DNA of 11,866 nucleotides, from positions 1 to 11,866 of the forward strand of contig WRJV01000288.1 of assembly GCA_009778415.1 (NCBI GenBank). The letters run 5' to 3'. Made by a program: the position numbers and the translations under genes. The DNA is from Clostridiales bacterium. GTDB taxonomy: Bacteria > Bacillota > Clostridia > Peptostreptococcales > Anaerovoracaceae. The notes under the pieces were generated by a model. It did not search any database and was not told the origin of the DNA. It was given only the letters and a program-made list of their open reading frames with translations. This document shows positions 6,887-11,866 of this stretch, one piece after another; positions within the stretch are counted from its first letter, which is position 1, and each line of letters begins with the position of its first letter.

Positions 6887-7843
6887 TCAAAGGCATTCTT
6901 TCATGACCCGCAGAACGTTTTTATAGCACACTTTTTCCACAACGTCAGTTGAATGCTTCTTCAGCAACTCCGAAACCAAAACCCCCAAGATATTGTAATT
7001 CTCGATTTCCAGCCTGCAATCTATGCCGTCGAAATCCGACCCCAGCGCCACCCCCTCTGCGCCCATCACCTGTATCATGTAATCCACGTGCCCGGCTATG
7101 TCGGACACAGACGAGTAGTCCGCTCCCTCATTGAGGAACCCGGCGTTGAAGTTTACGCCGCACACCCCACCCGAGCTTGCGATGCGCCCAAGCTGCCCGT
7201 CCGTCAGGTTCCTCGAATGGCCGCAGAGCGCCCGTGCGCAGGAATGGGACGCGACGAAGGGCTTTTTGCTGTGCCTGGCCACGTCGTCAAAGCCGCCGCC
7301 CGACATATGCGAGACGTCGATGATGATACCCAGCCGGTTCATCCTCTCCACTGCTTCTATCCCAAACGGCTTAAGGCCTCTTTTGTGGTCTGCCGGATCG
7401 CTTCTGTGCGGATACCCGATGCAGTTCTCGTAGTTCCAAAGTAGCGTGATCAGCCTGACCCCTTTGTCGTGCAGTTCGTCAAGGCGCTCGATTTTACCGT
7501 CAAGAAGCTGGCCGTCCTCCACGCTCAAAACAGCAGACATTTTTTTGTTCTTCATGTTGCCCATGATGTCTTCATATGAAAGCGCAGGAAGGATCAGGTC
7601 TTGGTTCTTTGCCAGTTCGCCCTGATAAAGATCGTACATTTCCTGAAAAAACTGATAAGGCCCTGTTTCGATGCCTTCTTTTTCAGCCTCTTGGCCAGAT
7701 GGAATGAACACAGCGAAAAACTGGGCTACGGCGCCGGAAGCGGCCATGGATTCCAAATCCAGGTGCCCGCTGTTCTTGCGCAAGCCGTAAGACTTCAAGC
7801 GGCATTTCAAAAGCGTGTCACAATGCATGTCGATCAAATGCAC
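6887..7843 (-). CDS. Peptidase family M19 dipeptidase (membrane/renal dipeptidase type)
   Basis: M19 enzymes are binuclear zinc dipeptidases of the amidohydrolase fold, cleaving L-Xaa-L/D-Xaa dipeptides. All expected metal ligands are present. Counted from the chosen start they are His7 and Asp9 in IDMHCDTLL, the bridging Glu109 in LSVEDGQ, His179 in IDVSHMS and His200 in VASHSCARALCGHSRN. The catalytic-pocket Asp270 is in LGSDFDG. The product of 318 residues is normal for bacterial members and has no signal peptide, so it is probably cytosolic. I chose the GTG at 7841-7843 because AAAGGAG lies at 7855-7861 and the protein then begins (M)HLIDMHCDT, the usual start of the family. An in-frame ATG at 7877-7879 inside the glpK end is an alternative. 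It probably splits dipeptides in concert with the downstream permease. Confidence 0.93.
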   Translation of the reverse strand: MHLIDMHCDTLLKCRLKSYGLRKNSGHLDLESMAASGAVAQFFAVFIPSGQEAEKEGIETGPYQFFQEMYDLYQGELAKNQDLILPALSYEDIMGNMKNKKMSAVLSVEDGQLLDGKIERLDELHDKGVRLITLLWNYENCIGYPHRSDPADHKRGLKPFGIEAVERMNRLGIIIDVSHMSGGGFDDVARHSKKPFVASHSCARALCGHSRNLTDGQLGRIASSGGVCGVNFNAGFLNEGADYSSVSDIAGHVDYMIQVMGAEGVALGSDFDGIDCRLEIENYNILGVLVSELLKKHSTDVVEKVCYKNVLRVMKECL

Positions 7844-7854
7844 TACTGGTTGCA

Positions 7855-7861
7855 CTCCTTT
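7855..7861 (-). promoter_or_regulatory. Ribosome binding site that sets the dipeptidase start
   Basis: AAAGGAG on the minus strand, six bases after the glpK stop codon. It is 11 bases before a GTG and argues for that start over the upstream ATG inside glpK, which has no comparable site. Confidence 0.6.
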
Positions 7862-7866
7862 GCAGG

Positions 7867-9357
7867 TTATTTCCCCCATTGCATGCAGCTTTTCACAGCT
7901 TTTTCCCATCCCGCGACCAATTCGCCGCGCTTTTCGCGGCCCATGGCGGGCTCGTACGCCCTACCCTGCGCCCAGTTTGCTGTAATGTCGTCTTTGCTGC
8001 TCCAATACCCTGCCTCAAGCCCGGCAAGGTACGCCGCGCCAACCGCCGTGGTTTCGACGGAAACTGGTTTCCTTACGGGCTTCATCAGGATGTCTGCCTG
8101 GAATTGCATCAGGAACTCGTTTTCTGACGCTCCCCCGTCTACTTTCAGCGATGAAAGGCTTATCCCGGAATCCTTTTCCATCGCAGCTATCAAATCGCAT
8201 GTCTGGTAGGCAATGGACTCCAGAGCCGCCCTTATGACGTGGAAATTGTTCGCCCCTCTTGTGAGCCCGGTTATTGCGCCCCGTGCATAGGGCTGCCAGT
8301 AAGGCGCCCCCAGCCCGACAAACGCAGGGACAATGTAGACCCCGTTGTTATTATCGACCATTTGCGCCATTTCTGAAGACTCCGCAGCCGTTTTGATGAG
8401 CTTCATTTCGTCCCTGAGCCACTGCACAGCCGCCCCGGCAATGAAAACAGAACCTTCCAGCGCGTAATCGACTTGATCGCCTATGCCCCAGGCGACCGTA
8501 GTGAGCAGGCCGTTCTTGGAGTCGACCGGCACGTCCCCCGTGTTCATCAGCAGGAAGCAGCCGGTGCCGTAGGTGTTCTTCGCTTCGCCTTTTTTGAAGC
8601 ATGCCTGCCCAAACAAGGCTGCCTGCTGGTCGCCGGCAGCCCCCGATATCTTTATCCTGCCGCCGAAGATGTGCGGCTGGGTGTACCCGTACAGGCAGGA
8701 CGAAGGGAGCACCTTTGGGAGCATGGACGCCGGAATGCCCAGCTCGTCCAGTATTTCCCGGTCCCATTCCAGTTCCCGTATGTTGAACAGCATGGTCCTT
8801 GAGGCGTTTGAATAATCGGTGACATGGGCATCTCCGCCCGTGAGTTTCCAGATGAGCCAAGTGTCTATTGTTCCGAAAAGGAGCTCGCCCCTTTCGGCTC
8901 TTTGGCGGGCGCCTTCCACGTTGTCCAGTATCCACTTTATCTTTGTCGCTGAAAAATACGCGTCTATCAATAGCCCCGTTTTCTCCCTGAACTTATCAGA
9001 AAGCCCCTTCTCCTTCAGCTCGTCGCATGCCTTTGCGGTTCTCCTGCACTGCCAGACGACAGCGTTGCAGACAGGCATACCCGTGTTCTTGTCCCAGACC
9101 ACTGTGGTTTCCCTCTGGTTTGCGATGCCGATAGCTTCGATGTCGCCAAATGTGGCATTCACCTTGTACAGCGCTTCCTGTGCCACCCCTATCTGCGTCG
9201 ACCATATTTCCATGGGGTCGTGCTCCACCCATCCCGGCCTTGGGTATATCTGCGGAAACTCCTTTTGTGCGCTGCTTATGACGTTACCGCCCCTGTCGAA
9301 TATCAGGCACCTTGAGCTCGTGGTCCCCTGGTCCATTGCCATCATGTATTTTTTCAT
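7867..9357 (-). CDS. glpK: Glycerol kinase
   Basis: GlpK phosphorylates glycerol to sn-glycerol 3-phosphate with ATP in the cytosol, trapping glycerol for catabolism and lipid synthesis. The 496-residue product is full length. It shows the FGGY-kinase N-terminal phosphate loop AMDQGTTSSRCLIFD (7-21), the glycerol-binding segments NQRETTVVWDK (80-90) and GDQQAALFGQ (242-251), and the ATP-site motifs NTYGTGCFLL (261-270) and KVDGGASENEFLMQFQADI (405-423). His229 lies ten residues before GAAGDQQ, where I recall low-GC Gram-positive enzymes carry the His phosphorylated by HPr of the PTS. The ATG at 9355-9357 has GGAG seven bases upstream. It follows the ATPase gene by only 25 bases, and neither glpF nor a glycerol-phosphate oxidoreductase is in the window, so its operon context is unusual. 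Confidence 0.98.
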   Translation of the reverse strand: MKKYMMAMDQGTTSSRCLIFDRGGNVISSAQKEFPQIYPRPGWVEHDPMEIWSTQIGVAQEALYKVNATFGDIEAIGIANQRETTVVWDKNTGMPVCNAVVWQCRRTAKACDELKEKGLSDKFREKTGLLIDAYFSATKIKWILDNVEGARQRAERGELLFGTIDTWLIWKLTGGDAHVTDYSNASRTMLFNIRELEWDREILDELGIPASMLPKVLPSSCLYGYTQPHIFGGRIKISGAAGDQQAALFGQACFKKGEAKNTYGTGCFLLMNTGDVPVDSKNGLLTTVAWGIGDQVDYALEGSVFIAGAAVQWLRDEMKLIKTAAESSEMAQMVDNNNGVYIVPAFVGLGAPYWQPYARGAITGLTRGANNFHVIRAALESIAYQTCDLIAAMEKDSGISLSSLKVDGGASENEFLMQFQADILMKPVRKPVSVETTAVGAAYLAGLEAGYWSSKDDITANWAQGRAYEPAMGREKRGELVAGWEKAVKSCMQWGK

Positions 9358-9382
9358 TTCAATTCTCCGTGTATTATGATGC

Positions 9383-10606
9383 TCATATCGTCCAAATCGG
9401 AACGATCAACGTCGATCTGTCAATAGCCGAAACCTCATCCTTCATGCACAGGATTGCGCCAATGCCGCGCGGAATGCTCCCCGCATCCAATACTTTAAAT
9501 GCGTTTGCGAGTTCCGTTCCTGGCGACGCGGCCCTTTTAATTTCAAAAGGGTGAAGTTCGCCGTCGCTTTCTATCACCATGTCGATTTCTTTGCTGTCCT
9601 TGTCCCTGTAGTAGTGCATCAGGAAATCCCGCCCTGAGTTGACGTAGCTCTTCATCATCTCCGCAACTACGTAATTTTCGAGGATCGCCCCGTTGATCGC
9701 GCCGTTCATGAGGATTGTCGGGCTTGAATATTTAGTAAGGTATGCCACCAGCCCCGTATCGAAGAAATACATCTTTGGCGTCTTGATTGTCCTTTTCAGA
9801 AGGTTGTTTGAGTAGGGCCTCAGGAAGAAAACCACGCCCGATTTTTCCATCAACTGCAGCCAGCGCCTTGATGTGTCGTCCGTTACGCCAACATCCCTGG
9901 CAATGTCGTGAATGTTCAGCAGTTGCCCAACCCTGCATGCAGCAGCGCGGACAAAGTCGGCAAACCGCAGCGAGTCGATCCGGTCTGCCGCATCCCCTAT
10001 GTCGCGCTGTATATACGACTGGATGTAACTTGAGTAGAACATGCTCCTGTTAGGGTATTTCCCACTGATGCTCCCCGGCATTGAGCCATTGAAGATGCGT
10101 TCGTAGATGTTGGTAATGTCCGCCTTTGCCCCTCTCAGCGCACGCTCCCTGAGTTTTTCGATGCTGACCTCAAAAGGAGTTGCCTCTCCTCTGCCATATA
10201 TCTCATGCTGCGACAATGAAGGCATCGATAAAATTGCAACGCGGCCTGCAAGCGATTCCTGTACCAAGTCCATCAACCTGAACGCCTGCGAGCCTGCCAT
10301 CCAAAACGCTCCCGGCTTTGCGCCGCTGTCAACGGCGATCTTGATGCGCGAAAAGAGCTGCGGTGCGTACTGAACCTCGTCGATCAACACTGGCGCCGGA
10401 TAGAGCGAAAGAAACAATTCAGGATCGTTTTGCGCAGTCCTCCTCGCTTCAAGGTCGTCCAAGCTTACATACCTGCGCCTTTCGTCCATAAGGTGCATAA
10501 GGGTTGTCGTTTTGCCGGTCTGGCGCGGGCCGGTCACCAGAACTGCAGAGTACGACTGCGACGCCTCTGTAATGAGTTTTTCTATATCTCTTTTAATGTA
10601 GCCCAT
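9383..10606 (-). CDS. AAA_14/DUF4143 family ATP-binding protein (first gene of the predicted glpK unit)
   Basis: A 407-residue protein of the widespread but poorly understood AAA_14-DUF4143 family. The N-terminal P-loop ATPase has Walker A GPRQTGKT (26-33), Walker B VLIDE (73-77) and a sensor-like MAGSQ (103-107). A probable winged helix-turn-helix follows at about 228-262 (LLNIHDIARDVGVTDDTSRR). The C-terminal DUF4143 region contains ILENYVVAEM (308-317) and a restriction-endonuclease-like pattern, with Glu340 and Asp342 in KEIDMVIE and Glu355 and Lys357 in FEIKRA. These could be nuclease active-site residues, although activity is not established for the family. GAGGAGG lies ten bases before the ATG. 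It differs clearly from its neighbour at 10686-11810, so the two are not a recent duplication. A palindrome covers its predicted promoter, consistent with self-regulation, and glpK follows 25 bases later. Confidence 0.93.
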   Translation of the reverse strand: MGYIKRDIEKLITEASQSYSAVLVTGPRQTGKTTTLMHLMDERRRYVSLDDLEARRTAQNDPELFLSLYPAPVLIDEVQYAPQLFSRIKIAVDSGAKPGAFWMAGSQAFRLMDLVQESLAGRVAILSMPSLSQHEIYGRGEATPFEVSIEKLRERALRGAKADITNIYERIFNGSMPGSISGKYPNRSMFYSSYIQSYIQRDIGDAADRIDSLRFADFVRAAACRVGQLLNIHDIARDVGVTDDTSRRWLQLMEKSGVVFFLRPYSNNLLKRTIKTPKMYFFDTGLVAYLTKYSSPTILMNGAINGAILENYVVAEMMKSYVNSGRDFLMHYYRDKDSKEIDMVIESDGELHPFEIKRAASPGTELANAFKVLDAGSIPRGIGAILCMKDEVSAIDRSTLIVPIWTI

Positions 10607-10616
10607 GTTGTGTTAA

Positions 10617-10623
10617 CCTCCTC
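10617..10623 (-). promoter_or_regulatory. Ribosome binding site of the second ATPase gene
   Basis: GAGGAGG on the minus strand, ten bases before the ATG at 10604-10606. It supports this start. Confidence 0.7.
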
Positions 10624-10635
10624 AATAAATAAATC

Positions 10636-10672
10636 TTCGGCTATTAAGCGATGTAATCGTATTATAGCCGAA
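10636..10672. promoter_or_regulatory. Nested palindrome centred on the predicted transcription start
   Basis: Outer arms TTCGGCTAT (10636-10644) and ATAGCCGAA (10664-10672) are perfect over nine bases. Symmetrically inside lie CGAT (10649-10652) and ATCG (10656-10659) around a three-base centre. The -10 box TATAAT is part of one outer arm, and the centre at 10654 coincides with the expected start site, so a bound protein would block RNA polymerase. On the transcribed strand GATTTATTTATT follows, so a weak terminator for the preceding ATPase gene is an alternative reading. Confidence 0.65.
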
Positions 10673-10689
10673 ATGCTGAAGTTCGTCAA
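10661..10689 (-). promoter_or_regulatory. Predicted SigA-type promoter driving the ATPase-glpK-dipeptidase-permease-transglutaminase run
   Basis: On the minus strand TTGACG (10684-10689) and a perfect TATAAT (10661-10666) are separated by exactly 17 bases. The -35 box overlaps the stop codon of the preceding gene. The start would be near 10654, giving a leader of about 48 bases before the ATG at 10606. This is the best promoter-like sequence I found between 4077 and 10690. Confidence 0.75.
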
Positions 10690-11810
10690 CTACCTAAGAA
10701 CTCGTCATAGTTGTCCGGCGTAACTGTCTCTACAGTGCTTCCAGGGTATGCAGACAAAAATGCGTTTGCACTTGCTGCTTTTGCCTTTGGCGACCACTTC
10801 ATTTCATACGCGTGGATGCTCCCGTCCTGCTCCTCGACGTAGTCGATCTCCTGCTGCTGCGCCGTGCGCCAAAACCAAGTGCCGGGCATGGACTCTCGGT
10901 AAGAAAGCAGCTTCAACCGCTCCGCAATCAGGTAGTTCTCCCAAAGGCTGCCGATGTCCTGCCGCATTTCGGCCGGCCTGAAGTCTGAAATCAACACGTT
11001 CCTGATGCCATTGTCCCAAAAAAACACCTTGCGGCTCTTTTTTAGCTCGTTTCTCAGGTTTCGGCTGAACGTGCCAAGCCTGAAAACAATGAATGCTTTT
11101 TCTAAAATGTCAATATACTTTTCCACAGTCTTCTGCGAAAGGCCGCAAGTTTGAGCAAGCTCGTTGTAGGAAACCTGCGAACCGATTTGACAGGCAAGTG
11201 CGCGAAGCAGCCTGTCCAGCTTGTCAGGGCTTTTTATGTCTTCAAGGCGCAGTATGTCTTTGTACAAGATGCTTCCTGCAAGTTCCTTGAGCAAAGCTTT
11301 TTCGATGCCGGCGCTCATGGCCACTTCTGGGTAAGAGCCAAAGACAAGTCGGTGCGGCAATAGTCTTTTTTCATCTAAAAGTCCATTCGCAGAGACCAGT
11401 TCAGAAAACGACAGAGGGTGCAGCAAGTATTCCCATTTCCTGCCAGCAAGCGATTCGCTTATCTCCCCAGCAAGTTCAAACGAGCTGCTGCCCGTTGCAA
11501 CCACCTTAACACTCTTGATCTGATCTGTTATCAGTTTCAGGCTGACGCCAATATTGTTAATGCGTTGCGCTTCATCAATGATAACGTACTTAACATCGCC
11601 AAATAGAGCCTTGAGCCTTGTCGAAGTCACGTCCTCGAATATGGCCCTCACGTCGGGTTCGTCGCCCGAAAGCCAAAGCGCACTTGGTTCATCTTTGAAA
11701 ATTGATTCCAGCAGGGTTGTCTTTCCGACCTGCCTTGCGCCTATGATAATAATTGCTTTTCTGTCATCAAGGCGGCTTCTAATACTGTCTTCTATTTTAC
11801 GAGCAATCAT
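10686..11810 (-). CDS. AAA_14/DUF4143 family ATP-binding protein (upstream of the pair)
   Basis: A 374-residue member of the same broad family as the next gene. Walker A is GARQVGKT (24-31), Walker B VIIDEAQ (76-82), and a sensor motif VVATGSSSFEL occupies 103-113. The middle segment VSYNELAQTCGLSQKTVEKYID (213-234) reads as a winged helix-turn-helix. The DUF4143 region has WENYLIAERLK (290-300) and a nuclease-like ExD/ExK set, with Glu321 and Asp323 in QEIDYV and Glu336 and Lys338 in YEMKW. The ATPase class is sure; the cellular role is unknown for most of the family. Proposals such as DNA-linked ATPase or stress or defence function are inference. AAGGAG lies seven bases before the ATG at 11808-11810. 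The stop TGA overlaps the -35 box of the next promoter. Upstream DNA is AT-rich and palindromic. Confidence 0.93.
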   Translation of the reverse strand: MIARKIEDSIRSRLDDRKAIIIIGARQVGKTTLLESIFKDEPSALWLSGDEPDVRAIFEDVTSTRLKALFGDVKYVIIDEAQRINNIGVSLKLITDQIKSVKVVATGSSSFELAGEISESLAGRKWEYLLHPLSFSELVSANGLLDEKRLLPHRLVFGSYPEVAMSAGIEKALLKELAGSILYKDILRLEDIKSPDKLDRLLRALACQIGSQVSYNELAQTCGLSQKTVEKYIDILEKAFIVFRLGTFSRNLRNELKKSRKVFFWDNGIRNVLISDFRPAEMRQDIGSLWENYLIAERLKLLSYRESMPGTWFWRTAQQQEIDYVEEQDGSIHAYEMKWSPKAKAASANAFLSAYPGSTVETVTPDNYDEFLGS

Positions 11811-11817
11811 ATTTTTT

Positions 11818-11823
11818 CTCCTT
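11818..11823 (-). promoter_or_regulatory. Ribosome binding site of the first ATPase gene
   Basis: AAGGAG on the minus strand with a seven-base spacer to the ATG at 11808-11810. It directly abuts the palindrome at 11824-11855. Confidence 0.8.
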
Positions 11824-11855
11824 CATTCCAATAATATCATAATATTTTTGGAATG
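11824..11855. promoter_or_regulatory. Near-perfect 32-base palindrome over the probable promoter of the first ATPase gene
   Basis: Outer arms CATTCCAA (11824-11831) and TTGGAATG (11848-11855) are perfect. Inner arms AATAT (11833-11837) and ATATT (11842-11846) sit on the same axis; only two of the sixteen base pairs are mismatched. Candidate -10 boxes TATTAT (11831-11836) and TATGAT (11836-11841) lie inside it. Possible -35 boxes TTGCAT (11853-11858) or TTTGGA (11859-11864) lie at its edge. A further half-site-like GCAATCCAA follows at 11855-11863. It reads as an operator over the promoter. Confidence 0.6.
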
Positions 11856-11866
11856 CAATCCAAAAA

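Noticed and set aside
7844..7909. Longer N-terminus for the dipeptidase starting inside glpK
   Set aside because: The extra residues have no counterpart in the M19 family and the upstream starts lack a ribosome binding site; AAAGGAG at 7855-7861 points to the GTG at 7841-7843.
8351..8935. A 194-codon minus-strand open frame inside glpK in another frame
   Set aside because: It is Arg/Gly/His-rich frame-shadow protein without a domain, lying entirely in the conserved glpK reading frame.
9358..9420. A possible separate promoter for glpK (CATAAT near 9380)
   Set aside because: No acceptable -35 box lies 16-18 bases upstream; TTGATC is 25 bases away. The gap to the ATPase gene is only 25 bases.
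9383..11810. A toxin-antitoxin pair formed by the two ATPases
   Set aside because: Both proteins are large, share one architecture, have separate promoters and do not overlap, unlike known toxin-antitoxin modules.
1..11866. tRNA, rRNA, CRISPR arrays, insertion sequences or attachment sites
   Set aside because: No tRNA-like cloverleaf, regularly spaced direct repeats, transposase gene or flanking duplications were seen; nearly all sequence is accounted for by tightly packed minus-strand genes.

Overview
The window looks like chromosome of a Gram-positive, clostridia-like member of the Bacillota. The evidence is the gene order hrcA-grpE-dnaK-dnaJ behind a perfect CIRCE operator, a DnaK without the N-terminal insert of the proteobacterial form, and strong purine-rich ribosome binding sites on nearly every gene. 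Base composition looks moderate, near half GC by eye. I cannot name the genus. Every convincing gene is on the minus strand, so transcription runs from high to low coordinates, and no gene-free stretch exceeds about 115 bases.

Reading in the direction of transcription, the right third (11866 to 9383) holds two different ATPases of the AAA_14/DUF4143 type. Each has a Walker A and B pair, a probable winged helix in the middle and a C-terminal ExD/ExK nuclease-like domain. Each has a predicted promoter covered by a palindrome of its own. The second ATPase (9383-10606) is followed at gaps of 25, 23, 16 and 1 base by glycerol kinase (glpK), an M19 membrane-dipeptidase-family peptidase, an APC/LAT-type amino acid permease and a cytosolic transglutaminase-fold protein. 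I see no internal promoter or terminator in this run, so it may be one transcription unit driven by the promoter at 10661-10689. The dipeptidase and permease suggest use of peptides and amino acids, glpK suggests use of glycerol, and the roles of the ATPase and the transglutaminase-fold protein are unknown.

The left third (4056 to 1) is the classical class I heat-shock operon. A promoter (TTGACA, 17 bases, TAAATT) is followed at once by CIRCE (3984-4010), then hrcA, grpE (overlapping hrcA by one base), dnaK, and the first 102 codons of dnaJ, which runs off the left edge. HrcA represses its own operon through CIRCE; DnaK, DnaJ and GrpE form the chaperone machine.

The most interesting unexplained signals are in the regulatory DNA: an extra 11-base palindrome over the -35 region of the heat-shock promoter, two successive hairpins between dnaK and dnaJ, and the palindromes over both ATPase promoters. 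I found no RNA gene, CRISPR array, insertion sequence or clear new multi-gene system. The paired ATPases are the best candidates for something undescribed.
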